Below are positions 1 through 8,311 of a stretch of DNA of 64,000 nt, in pieces. The notes beneath the pieces are model-generated. The model saw only the letters and a program-made list of their open reading frames with translations, was not told where the DNA came from and made no database searches. The stretch comes from Acetivibrio thermocellus ATCC 27405 (GTDB taxonomy: Bacteria > Bacillota > Clostridia > Acetivibrionales > Acetivibrionaceae). The DNA lies in NCBI RefSeq assembly GCF_000015865.1, contig NC_009012.1:1827081-1891080 (forward strand), written 5' to 3'. Every line of letters begins with the position of its first letter. The first letter of the stretch is position 1. Position numbers and translations under genes: made by a program.

Positions 1-188
1 TAAGGGATGAGGAAAAAGCTCATGTGGGAGAATTAATGACATTGCTTCGCTACCTTGATCCTGAAGAAGCAGAGCACTTTGCCGAAGGAGAACAAGAGGT
101 TAAAGAAATGCTTGAGCAATTGAATATTACTCCAAAACCACTTTCCGGCAAAACTGAAAGCACTATAGGAAGCTTAATAGACAAATAA
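1..188 (+). CDS. Encapsulated ferritin-like protein, C-terminal end (partial)
   Basis: Only the last 61 codons are in the window, read in frame from base 3 to the TAA at 186-188. The visible part has the E..H spacing of a ferritin-like helix (RDEEKAHVGEL), then a proline-rich linker, and ends in STIGSLIDK. That tail resembles the encapsulin targeting peptides (type LTVGSL) that dock cargo on the inner wall of family 1 encapsulins. The shell gene starts 11 bases downstream, so this is the cargo: a diiron ferroxidase that feeds iron into the compartment (family knowledge). The N-terminal half lies outside the window, so the active-site residues there cannot be checked. Confidence 0.85.
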   Translation, partial: RDEEKAHVGELMTLLRYLDPEEAEHFAEGEQEVKEMLEQLNITPKPLSGKTESTIGSLIDK

Positions 189-199
189 GGAGGGAGAAT

Positions 200-1012
200 A
201 TGGATTTCTTATCAAGAGAAGGTTCTCCAATATCTGCCGAACTTTGGGAAAAAATTGACGAGGCCGTTGTATCGGCAGCAAAGAAAATCCTGACAGGAAG
301 AAGATTTATAAGCATTTACGGACCCTTGGGCGCAGGTATTCAAGCCATTAATGTTGACAATATATCAGAATTGGACGAAACCGAAGAAAACATTTCGGTT
401 ATCAGGGGAAGAACATACCGGCATATTCCTTTGATTAATGAAGACTTTTCACTTCTGTGGAGGGACTTGGAATTCAGCGAGCAAATGGGGTTGCCTGTTG
501 ATTTGTCCTCAGCTTCCAGAGCTGCCACCCAATGCGCTTTAAGAGAGGATAAATTGATCTTTTACGGCAATGATGAATTGGGATACAAAGGCTTGCTGAC
601 AGAAGACGGAATTGTTAAATTCCCCATATCGAACTGGAGCGAAGGCGAAAATCCTTTCAAAGACATATCAATAGGATTGGCCAAATTCATAGAGAACGGA
701 ATCGTAGGAAGAAAGGCTCTTGTTGTAAGCCCAAATCTTTTTGTTCAACTGCAAAGAATACAGCCGGGCACGGGAACAACTGAATATGACAGAATAAATA
801 AGCTTCTGGACGGCAATATTTTCAGCACGCCGGTATTAAAGGATGACAAAGCTGTTCTTGTCTGTTCCGAACCTCAAAATATAGATTTGGTAATTGGACA
901 AGATATGATTACGTCTTATCTTGAAACCAAAAACCTGAATCATTATTTCCGCATCATGGAAACAATTCTTCTGAGGATTAAGAATAAAAAAGCTGTTATT
1001 GTTTTTGATTAA
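200..1012 (+). CDS. enc: Encapsulin shell protein, family 1
   Basis: The 270-residue product has the length and fold signature of family 1 encapsulins (HK97-type capsid fold). The start MDFLSREGSPISAELW and the ending region with YLETKNLNHYFRIMET match the N-arm and C-terminal part of the T. maritima/M. tuberculosis type. It self-assembles into a hollow protein shell in the cytoplasm that holds the cargo encoded just upstream. The RBS (aggaggga) sits at the right distance from ATG 200, and the two genes form one transcription unit that ends at the terminator at 1028. Cargo and shell together are an iron-storage and oxidative-stress compartment. Identification is firm; storage of iron is inferred from the ferritin-like cargo. 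Confidence 0.95.
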   Translation: MDFLSREGSPISAELWEKIDEAVVSAAKKILTGRRFISIYGPLGAGIQAINVDNISELDETEENISVIRGRTYRHIPLINEDFSLLWRDLEFSEQMGLPVDLSSASRAATQCALREDKLIFYGNDELGYKGLLTEDGIVKFPISNWSEGENPFKDISIGLAKFIENGIVGRKALVVSPNLFVQLQRIQPGTGTTEYDRINKLLDGNIFSTPVLKDDKAVLVCSEPQNIDLVIGQDMITSYLETKNLNHYFRIMETILLRIKNKKAVIVFD

Positions 1013-1027
1013 TACGCGAAAAAGCTC

Positions 1028-1061
1028 ATCCTCCGGTGGCATTAAGCGCCGGAGGATTTTT
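1028..1061 (+). terminator. Rho-independent terminator of the encapsulin operon
   Basis: ATCCTCCGG and CCGGAGGAT form a perfect 9-bp stem around a 12-base loop, followed by TTTT. It lies 15 bases after the encapsulin stop codon. Confidence 0.9.
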
Positions 1062-1162
1062 AATGTTTGTTAAAACTTTTAATTCTTGGCGACATACGAC
1101 TAAAGTCAAACATATTCTGAAGAAAGCAGAAATATTCTTGATTTTGACAGTTCCTTACCCGT

Positions 1163-1902
1163 TTATTTATCATCCGCATTTTTCTGTGTCGGTGAAGGTG
1201 TAGCCGTTTCCGACGGTGACGGGCTCTCACCGTATGAGCCGGGAATATGTAGAGGGTATATAGGCGGTTCCATTAATCTCATAAGTGCATTATCCAGAAG
1301 AACAACAGCCTCGGCTCTGGTTACAGGATTTTTCGGTCTGAACGTATTATCAGGATATCCTTTAATTATGTGATTATAAACCAAGCTGTTTACATAACCG
1401 TAAGCCCACGGTGAAATGCTGTCTGAATCGGTAAATTCAATATTATCGGCATGTGTTCTGGGATCACTGTTTATTAACTTGCACAAAATTACAGATGCTT
1501 CTTCCCTTGTGATCAACTCATTCGGACGAAAAGTACCGTCAGGATAACCGCTGATATATCCGGCTTTTTCGGCGGTAGCCACATCTGCAAAAAACCAATC
1601 GTTTTCATTTACATCCGTGAAGGAACATCCAAATTCTACACTACCTCTTATGTCAAAAAACCTGTTTGCCATCGTTACAAATTCCGCCCTGGTAACACTT
1701 TGGGACGGTCTAAAGCTACTGTCCTCATAACCTGCAATATTTCCCAGTTTAGCATTTAATTCGATCCAAAACTGTGCCCAATGACCTTCAATGTCATTAA
1801 AGCCCTTAAAATCAACCGGCGGTTCCGCTCTCACAGTCAAAAGCTGGATACATAGAAAAAAAGTACAGTGGCATACGATAGCAGTCTCTTTTTCACACTC
1901 AT
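1163..1902 (-). pseudogene. SLH-domain surface protein, frameshifted in the signal peptide
   Basis: The 225-residue open part (1163-1840) holds three S-layer homology repeats. Each has the xTRAEx core (VTRAEF, ITREEA, VTRAEA) and the GYxDxxFRP motif, followed by a Ser/Thr/Pro-rich tail. SLH triplets bind pyruvylated cell-wall polymer and fix proteins to the cell surface. The open frame has no export signal. In the frame one base over, an ATG at 1902 behind a good RBS (gggggaag) encodes a typical signal peptide start, MSVKKRLLSYATVLF, and joins the SLH frame if one T is added to the A/T run at 1856-1862 (7 bases). So the gene is either broken in a homopolymer, phase-variable there, or mis-sequenced. 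With the SLH part alone it would be a short cell-wall protein with no other domain. Confidence 0.75.
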
Positions 1903-2408
1903 TATTGTTTTCTTCCCCCTAATTTATATCATTTAAGTTACATAGTCAGTTTATAACCTTATAAAACCGGCTTTCAATAAGCAACTCAACACTTCTGTAT
2001 TATGTCGAACTCGATATAAATATCTGTAGTTTTTGCTGTGTACATTATACTTAAACATTTGTTTCCTTGCAAGAGTATATTTGGAAAATACCACGATAAA
2101 AGGATGAGCCAATCTCCTTCCAATACTCTCGCCAGAGAGCTTAAAAAAAGCGGTCTCAGTATTTCGCAGCAAAATATCAGTTCCTGAAATCAATGAATTG
2201 CTAATTATCTGAAAAACACGCAAAAAAGAATTGCGAAGCTCATGATCGCTTAACAAACTTAATACCTTGTAATCATCATAATAAGCCGTAAAATAATAAT
2301 AGAAATGATTGTAAAGAAAAATTCAAACAACATAATTTCATGAAGCGGAATACAAAAACAAAATATAGAAATAATTGGACACAATAAATAATACTGTCCC
2401 ATCTTTCA

Positions 2409-3545
2409 TCAATGTCTTAATCCAAAATGCTTGTTTAAGCGCACTGTCTCAATAAGAGCGCAATATTTGTCTACAATGCATAAAATTACAGCTTCCCTGC
2501 TTTTCGGAATTTTCGTAATATTTAGCGGCCACATATGACTGCGTATAGCCTCCTGCTGTTTTTCCGGTATGCCAAAATGTTTTATTGCGTTATTGCATGC
2601 AATGTCAGCGTGAACAAAGCCATGTATCCTTCTCGCTGGATCACCGTCGTGCCAGTCGTAGAGAAACAAATCATGAAGCATTGCCACTTCCACCAGTTCC
2701 TTTTCGTTCGCATTCAAATTCAGTTTTTTATTAAGCAGGTAACAAATCCATGCTACATTTTCGCAGTGCTGCAATGTTGTAGTTGTACCATGATGAATAT
2801 GCTCATCCATCTGCTTTATCACATCATATTCCAGGTAATCTTTAATTAATTCAGCAAACTCCTCCTCACAAAGCTGCTTTTCAATAAGATTTTTGCTTAC
2901 TGAAAGTTTAAAATCTCCAACACGTTGCATTACTCTATTGTAATAAGAATCCGGATTGGCATAAAAGTGTTCTGCAAAAACTGCTATATGATTTTGAAAT
3001 CCCCCGTCTACCAAAACAACATATCTTCGAAAATCCGTCATTAACGATATTATCAATGTGGTATCTATTAACACAATTGAAACAAGAACATAAGCAAGAA
3101 TATCCAGCAAAGCTTCAGATAACGTGTTAAGTCCTTTGTTCACCAACGGTACCAAAGCTTTAACCATAAGTATTGATACAGCACCAAATACAACAGACGT
3201 AGGCACACTTATTCTTCCGTTAATGTTCAGTGGAACATTAGTGCAATCACACAACCGTTCCTTGAACAGTTTTTCAAAAGCCCACGAAGCAGGGTATCCT
3301 AAAACCATGCTTGTAACAAAAGCAAATATAAATATCATCCACCATTTAATATTCGGCAGACGACCGGATTCCATCAAATCATAGGTAAAAAAAGCCAATA
3401 ACGCTCCGCATCCATATATCATACAAATCAAAGCAAAAATAGATTTGCGGCTTGCCCGTTTATGTTCACATATAGTGCAATATATGCTTTCTCCAATCCA
3501 ACCAATAAAACTAAAAAGAAAAAAAGCAATAATGTATCTGTTCAG
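2409..3545 (-). CDS. CmpB-like membrane protein with C-terminal HD domain
   Basis: The N-terminal half has four to five membrane segments. It carries the conserved block EKLFKERLCDCTNVPLNINGR, typical of the family called putative ABC-transporter type IV (CmpB, DUF1113). The C-terminal half is an HD metal-dependent phosphohydrolase domain, with H, HD (MLHDLFLYDW) and a distal D. A common annotation start (TTG at 3431) cuts off the first membrane segment: reading on upstream stays open to about 3545 and gives NRYIIAFFLFSFIGWIGES, the normal family N-terminus. No ATG, GTG or TTG is found there. A CTG at 3543-3545 behind aagaagggg is the best candidate start. Function is unknown; an HD hydrolase tied to the membrane is what can be said. 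Confidence 0.7.
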   Translation of the reverse strand: MNRYIIAFFLFSFIGWIGESIYCTICEHKRASRKSIFALICMIYGCGALLAFFTYDLMESGRLPNIKWWMIFIFAFVTSMVLGYPASWAFEKLFKERLCDCTNVPLNINGRISVPTSVVFGAVSILMVKALVPLVNKGLNTLSEALLDILAYVLVSIVLIDTTLIISLMTDFRRYVVLVDGGFQNHIAVFAEHFYANPDSYYNRVMQRVGDFKLSVSKNLIEKQLCEEEFAELIKDYLEYDVIKQMDEHIHHGTTTTLQHCENVAWICYLLNKKLNLNANEKELVEVAMLHDLFLYDWHDGDPARRIHGFVHADIACNNAIKHFGIPEKQQEAIRSHMWPLNITKIPKSREAVILCIVDKYCALIETVRLNKHFGLRH

Positions 3546-3772
3546 GAGAACCCCTTCTTTCCACCCTTTACAATATTATGAAAATACAGGTTGATAACGT
3601 ACAATTATCTCCTCGAACATTATATCGAAAAAAACTCATAAAGTAAACTTTAATATGCTCCCCTTACAGTAGACAGTGAAAATATAAAAAACTGTTTACT
3701 GTAAGGAGGATCATATCTTATGGGATGAAAAAGCAAATTTTCAATTGATGAACTATTTTTCCTTTATCGGCA
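3546..3772. other. Intergenic stretch with a 15-bp inverted repeat
   Basis: There is no gene here. CTTACAGTAGACAGT (3663-3677) and ACTGTTTACTGTAAG (3691-3705) are inverted repeats with one mismatch around an AT-only spacer. The right arm runs into a perfect ribosome-binding sequence (aaggagg), then ATG GGA TGA, a two-codon ORF. This may be the regulatory front end of a deleted gene. Confidence 0.4.
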
Positions 3773-4092
3773 TTAGTAAATCAAGCGGAATAAGCTTTGA
3801 AGCCTTTTCCTCTTCCCTATAATTAAATATGCATTAAGATGTTTCTCCAGCCATCCGCCCATTCTAAAGGGCTCACCAGGGTCATATTCATACTCTGTAC
3901 TGTTTCAGACCCATTTTTCAAGAAGCTGCCATTTATGAAAATCACCCATTTTGATGCAATGTCCAGCATACAAACCACCGAAGATTGTTAAATCCAAACA
4001 TTCTAAAATCGGTTTTTTTCTGCAAGTTTAACATTTCTAACAAATTCTCTCATAATTTTATCGGCATTATCTTCGAGATTTTCATAAACCAC
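3773..4092 (-). pseudogene. Decayed hypothetical gene behind the GGCT-like gene
   Basis: A GTG at about 4092 overlaps the end of the upstream gene. It opens a frame (VVYENLEDNADKIMREF) that breaks at a run of seven A (minus strand) and continues in the next frame as KPILECLDLTIFGGLYAGHC, then KMGDFHKWQLLEKWV. An in-frame TGA follows, and coding-like sequence goes on (EYEYDPGEPFRMGGWLEKH) to a TAA at 3773. One frameshift and one nonsense codon are needed to explain it. The family was not recognised. Confidence 0.5.
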
Positions 4093-4540
4093 TCATACCA
4101 ATTTTCCTCTTCATAAAGTTCCTCCAGTTTCCATCCGGCACTAAAATCCCATTTTCTTTTGCATACTTTTCATTGGCGTAAATATATATCCAGCAGGGCA
4201 CCTCTTCCCCGTCCTCTGTCAATATGTTCCTTAGCTCCCTAACGTATAGATTATTGCTGCTCCCTTTATTATAACCCTCCAGTCTGTCCAGAGACTTCAG
4301 AAGTTTTTTATCAACAGGTTCCACAATTTCTCCTTCAATTATTCCGCTTCCCGGAAGCAAACCCGGATATCCTTCAGGCAGATGATAAAGCAATCCATAA
4401 GTTTTGCCCGGTGTTATACGACTTATCCGGCCTTCAAGATATCTTTTGTAATTGCAAAAATCTTTCATTAGTGTTCCATATACAAATACTTTATTTGTAT
4501 AAATTTTACAATTTATTAATTCATTATTACATGTCGTCAT
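4082..4540 (-). CDS. Gamma-glutamylcyclotransferase-like (GGCT/AIG2) family protein
   Basis: The 152-residue product contains the family hallmark VFVYGTLM, the substrate-loop motif after it, a conserved LDRLEGY segment near the middle and the C-terminal WIYIY strand. The glutamate expected in the active site is present in the LEGY region. Members cleave gamma-glutamyl-amino acids to 5-oxoproline or act on related amide bonds; the substrate cannot be told from sequence. It overlaps the decayed gene that follows, so the two were probably translationally coupled once. Confidence 0.8.
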   Translation of the reverse strand: MTTCNNELINCKIYTNKVFVYGTLMKDFCNYKRYLEGRISRITPGKTYGLLYHLPEGYPGLLPGSGIIEGEIVEPVDKKLLKSLDRLEGYNKGSSNNLYVRELRNILTEDGEEVPCWIYIYANEKYAKENGILVPDGNWRNFMKRKIGMSGL

Positions 4541-4590
4541 TTATATCACCCTTCCCCATATAACAGATTTAATTATTAAATTTCACTATT

Positions 4591-4668
4591 AAAAAAGCTC
4601 TTTTCTTTTGGCTGAATTCACCTTTGAATTCACTTAAAGGCACCTTCGCCAAAGTAAGAAAAGAGCTT
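4591..4668 (-). terminator. Branched terminator after the ArsC-like gene
   Basis: AAGCTCTTTTCTT and AAGAAAAGAGCTT are perfect 13-bp arms enclosing two smaller inverted repeats (GAATTCAcctttGAATTCA and a GGCACCTTCGCC part). On the minus strand the structure ends in TTTTTT. It lies between the ArsC-like gene and the GGCT-like gene. No known riboswitch was recognised in it. Confidence 0.65.
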
Positions 4669-4769
4669 GAAAGCCAGGCTTCATTTATTTGAGTTTGGCA
4701 TTTTGGTTTTCCGAAAACCGCCTTTGCCGGCTATTATGCTGCCATACATGCTGTCATCGCATGGGCCGG

Positions 4770-5126
4770 CTATTCGATACCGCACGAGGCTTTCCAGTCA
4801 GTCTCTTTAAAGCCCACCAAAACAAAATCGTCACCGATAAGTATCGGACGCTTCACAAGCATACCGTCTGAGGCCAGCAGATTGTACTTCTCTTCCTCAC
4901 TCATGGAGGGAAGCTTGTCTTTTAGCTTAAGTTCCTTATACAAAAGTCCGCTGGTATTGAAAAATTTATTCAGCGGCAGCCCGCTCTTTTTATGCCAGCC
5001 CTTTAATTCTTCCATTGTAGGATTGTTTTCTTTTATATTTCTTTCCTCAAAAACTATGCCGTTTGCCTCCAGCCACTTCTTTGCTTTCTGGCAGGTAGTG
5101 CATTTCGGATAACATACAAATATCAT
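4770..5126 (-). CDS. ArsC/Spx-family thioredoxin-fold protein
   Basis: The 118-residue protein begins MIFVCYPKCTTCQKAKKWL, with a CxxC redox pair at residues 9-12, and ends with KRPILIGDDFVLVGFKETDW. This is the pattern of the ArsC-like family that includes YffB, Spx and glutaredoxin-coupled arsenate reductases. The ATG at 5126 has GGAGG six bases upstream, so the longer frame beginning at 5183 is not used. No arsenic-resistance genes lie nearby; a thiol-redox role is as likely as arsenate reduction. The branched terminator at 4591-4668 ends the unit. Confidence 0.85.
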   Translation of the reverse strand: MIFVCYPKCTTCQKAKKWLEANGIVFEERNIKENNPTMEELKGWHKKSGLPLNKFFNTSGLLYKELKLKDKLPSMSEEEKYNLLASDGMLVKRPILIGDDFVLVGFKETDWKASCGIE

Positions 5127-5194
5127 AATGTGCCTCCATTCTTTCTTATTTCTTTTGGTTCTTCCAATATTTTCATCAACCAAGTAAATCTATT

Positions 5195-5318
5195 ATTTCC
5201 CCGTCATTTTCTCTGTTTGTTCAATATCAGCAACGCATTTACTTGCAACCTCGCAGGCTTTGCAGTAGCAAACTTTACCATTTGCATACCACTCATTCAG
5301 AAAGAATTTACACCTTGA
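5195..5318 (-). other. Short cysteine-rich open frame, start not visible
   Basis: A frame just upstream of the ArsC-like gene reads CKFFLNEWYANGKVCYCKAC and then EVASKC before ending in KMTGK at a TAA. Four cysteines are spaced C-x-C-x2-C-x5-C. No usual start codon precedes it, and the adjoining plus strand holds a TetR remnant. It may be the tail of a lost gene or a small metal-binding protein with an odd start. Confidence 0.3.
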
Positions 5319-5575
5319 ATTTACCCATATTATACCGAATTCTGTTTTTCAGAACAAGCGTTCTTTGATCTTTCTCCGTTTAAAGAGAGTGTTTTCGATG
5401 AAGAAATGAGAAACACCATAAAAATCATTGCCTTTTATGCAATTAACAGCTTGACAATAAACAACATCAAAAAGTTGTCACAGGATGATTTAAAAAGCAC
5501 CTATCCAATATATGTAAAAACCTTGTTTTTTAAAATTATGTCTCGTGGGAAAAGAATCGCCCCTTCCGGTTGAAA
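5319..5575 (+). pseudogene. Remnant of a TetR-type regulator, C-terminal part
   Basis: A frame without a start codon reads EQAFFDLSPFKESVFDEEMR, then IIAFYAINSLTINNIKKLS and on to SRGKRIAPSG before a TGA. The helical pattern is that of the ligand-binding half of TetR/AcrR proteins; the DNA-binding half is missing. Family assignment is tentative. Confidence 0.35.
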
Positions 5576-5927
5576 CTTGCTCATATGGACCTGTAAGATT
5601 TATAGCGGTTACTCAACCATCATATAGCTCATATACATTTGTTTACCATTTTATAACCATCCTTATCTTCTGTTCTTTGTTTTCATTTATAAAAGAAATT
5701 AAATATTTATTTTTTTGTGAGAAATAAAGTCTTTGTACTCTTGCCCAAAATTTAAAATACTATTTAATACAACCAGTAATAATAAAATTGGATAGTACTA
5801 ATAATATTATATAATTGATGGAAATCATTATCAAGCGACTGTATATATTTTTATACTTTTTTTGTTATTATCGGCTTTAAAAGACTTATGACAAGAATTG
5901 TTTCAGTCTTTTGCAAAATAAATAATA
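5576..5927. other. AT-rich intergenic stretch
   Basis: No convincing gene or RNA was seen in these 352 bases. A plus-strand open frame here has no RBS and an improbable composition. Confidence 0.5.
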
Positions 5928-5958
5928 AAAACCCGAGGTTATTGAATCCCCGAGTTTT
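5928..5958 (-). terminator. Terminator of the DUF438-hemerythrin gene
   Basis: An 11-bp stem (AAAACCCGAGG with CCCCGAGTTTT, two wobble pairs) is followed on the minus strand by a T-rich tract, 25 bases after the stop codon. Confidence 0.85.
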
Positions 5959-5982
5959 CGTAAGCACTTACTTCCCTTTTTG

Positions 5983-7218
5983 CTAAGCATCAGAAAGCAA
6001 TCGTTTCTCACCTGTAATTTTTTGTATAGGAGCAATATCCTGTGTCACTTCTATTGTTCCCAGGTATTCGCCTTTTTCGTTTCTTACAGCAAAATACCTG
6101 ATATAAACATACTTTTCACCCATTTTAATCCAGAAATCCTCATGGTCCTTTTTTCCCGATTTCAAATCCTCTATAATCTTTTCCACAATGTGTACACTGG
6201 CCGGAGGATGGCAGTTTTGTACCTTTCTTCCGATAATTGTTTTAGGACGGGCAAAAATCCTTTCCTTTCCCTGGGTAAAGTATTTTACAGTATCGTTTTT
6301 ATCCACAAAAGTAATATCAATGGGTAAAGTATTAAGCATTGCATTTATTTCTTCCGTTGTAAGACATCCCGCGTCAAATTCAACAAAGCCCTGGTTTTCT
6401 TGAGACTTAACCCCCTCTTTTTGTGTTTTTTCCACAACATCCACCCGGGCAGGTTTCCATTCCGCTTCAGGCGTAATCATGCAATACCCTATTTCATCGC
6501 TCGCCCTGGCAATCTCAGCCCATTCATCCTCGGTTAAAGTCTCCAAAGCCATTGGGAAAAGAATATTTTCTTCTTTAAAAATCATTTCAATAACCCTGTT
6601 TACCGCTTCTTCCGCTTTCTCCAAAGGTATATTTTGATTTTGAGCATTCGCTGAAAGCTTGTTGTTTATCTCTTTTATATCTGCCCTGATTTCATCATCC
6701 ACACCCCACATTACCTTGGGAGGTGCAGTTATGCCGTATTTCTCCAGGTACGGGAATAATAGATTTTCTTTTCTTGAATAATGCTTGTCTATCTCCCAAA
6801 GCTTTTGAAACGCTTCTCTTAATTTCTTTAAACTCTCAGCTGTGTCTCCATTTTTATACAATTCCAACTGCGGTCTGATTTCATTATCGACAAGTTTCCT
6901 TATTTCGGCATTTTCGAGTTTAAATGTATGGATAGGATGCCCCGGCACTTCTTCAGGTTTCTGCGGTCTGTGTATTTCTTCAATGGAGCCTTTGAAAACA
7001 GCGGCATGTACATCGCAAAGTCTTTGTATTTCTTCAACGGGCATGCCTTCCATAATCAAAGCCTGTTCCATTTCAGAAATTTCAGCAGGAGAAATCCCTT
7101 TTATTAATTCTTCAAACCTTGGTTTTATTTCTTCGACACTCTTTCCGTCATGCAGCTCCCTAATCAACTCTTTCAAGACTTTCTGCCTGTATTCGCGGTT
7201 ATTAATTATTTCGCTCAT
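5983..7218 (-). CDS. DUF438-hemerythrin-PAS sensor protein
   Basis: The 411-residue protein has three parts. Residues 1-90 are DUF438. Residues about 95-235 form a hemerythrin (HHE) four-helix domain with the metal-ligand pattern H..E..H (HTF, HYSRKENLLFPYLE, FKEENILFPM). Residues about 285-400 are a PAS domain (FVDKNDTVKYF, CHPPASVHIVE, IRYFAVRNEKGEYLGTIEV). This architecture is common in anaerobic Firmicutes. It is thought to bind O2 or NO at the diiron site and possibly heme at the PAS domain (CHPP motif). No output domain is present. The ATG at 7218 has AAGGAGAGG at good spacing. It is a single-gene unit. Confidence 0.9.
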   Translation of the reverse strand: MSEIINNREYRQKVLKELIRELHDGKSVEEIKPRFEELIKGISPAEISEMEQALIMEGMPVEEIQRLCDVHAAVFKGSIEEIHRPQKPEEVPGHPIHTFKLENAEIRKLVDNEIRPQLELYKNGDTAESLKKLREAFQKLWEIDKHYSRKENLLFPYLEKYGITAPPKVMWGVDDEIRADIKEINNKLSANAQNQNIPLEKAEEAVNRVIEMIFKEENILFPMALETLTEDEWAEIARASDEIGYCMITPEAEWKPARVDVVEKTQKEGVKSQENQGFVEFDAGCLTTEEINAMLNTLPIDITFVDKNDTVKYFTQGKERIFARPKTIIGRKVQNCHPPASVHIVEKIIEDLKSGKKDHEDFWIKMGEKYVYIRYFAVRNEKGEYLGTIEVTQDIAPIQKITGEKRLLSDA

Positions 7219-7490
7219 AATGCCCTCTCCTTATTCTCATAATGTTCATCTTAATATAATAGTACCCAGTTTTTCGTCTTTTACGCCGCGATTTGTAAGA
7301 ATCAACAGAAATATTTTATATAATTTTCAATCCCTTTTATTTTGGCCCAATTTTTGACAATAAAATAATAGGCACTCAGGCCAATCCATATCGTGCCCGT
7401 CATTTCAAACAACAATCTTTTTAACACACAATCTCTATAAATAAAATATAACATCTCTACATCAACCAAACATCTTTGGGCTGCCGAGCA

Positions 7491-8234
7491 TTACTTATCA
7501 ATCTTATAAAACCAGTTCCAATCACCATGATAAATCATCCTTTTACTCATTCCGCCATCCACAATAATTGTCTCACCCGTTATAAAATCCTGCTGACACA
7601 AAAACAGAACCATATTGGATATATCCTTTGGCGTTCCTACTTTTCCTGCGGGAATTGCGGCACAATCTTCCTGAGTAAATTCCTGCTGTTCAGTTACATT
7701 GATCCAGCCGGGCGCAATGCAATTAACAAGAACGTCCGGCCCTAAAGACATTGCCAGAGCATGTGTCAAGGCAACAATTCCGCCTTTTGCACTGGCATAT
7801 GCCTCTGAATCAGGCTCTGACTGAAATGCCCGTGTGGATGCAATATTGATAATTCTGCCTTTGTTTTTTATTAGCTCATCCCTGCACAAACGGCTTAATT
7901 CATAAGGTGCCTTTAATCCAACAGACAAGATATAATCAAATTCCTCATAAAGCAAGGAAGATAGAATTCCTTTACTGCCCCGGCAAGCATTATTTACCAA
8001 TACATCTATCCGCTGCAATTTTTCCATCGCATATTCCACAAACTTTTTGAGCGTTAACGGGTCAGCAACATCGCCGTGAAAATAAAATAAATTCGGACGT
8101 TCTTTTGCAAAATCGGCAGAGCGCTTTTCATCTATATCAATAAAGCATACCTTATCACCGGCTTCAAGGAAGTCTAAACAAATCTGTTTTCCTATACCGT
8201 GTCCTCCTCCGGTAACAATAACTCCTCTATTCAT
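7491..8234 (-). CDS. Short-chain dehydrogenase/reductase (SDR)
   Basis: The 247-residue product is a classical SDR. The nucleotide-binding motif VTGGGHGIGKQ is at residues 7-17, NNACRG follows strand 4, and the catalytic Ser lies before YASAK (Tyr and Lys of the triad). An acidic residue (FIDID) after strand 2 favours NAD over NADP. The ATG has GGAGG upstream. The substrate is unknown. The gene lies alone between the DUF438 gene and the restriction-modification operon. Confidence 0.9.
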   Translation of the reverse strand: MNRGVIVTGGGHGIGKQICLDFLEAGDKVCFIDIDEKRSADFAKERPNLFYFHGDVADPLTLKKFVEYAMEKLQRIDVLVNNACRGSKGILSSLLYEEFDYILSVGLKAPYELSRLCRDELIKNKGRIINIASTRAFQSEPDSEAYASAKGGIVALTHALAMSLGPDVLVNCIAPGWINVTEQQEFTQEDCAAIPAGKVGTPKDISNMVLFLCQQDFITGETIIVDGGMSKRMIYHGDWNWFYKIDK

Positions 8235-8311
8235 AATATCCTCCTTTTAATCCATAAGGTCAGATAATTATTTCGGCATGAGCGGAAAGCAACCAGCAAA
8301 ACAAAAAAAAC

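Noticed and set aside
1951..2256. 101-residue minus-strand ORF
   Set aside because: No RBS, no domain and no clear coding bias; possibly a remnant, but not supportable.
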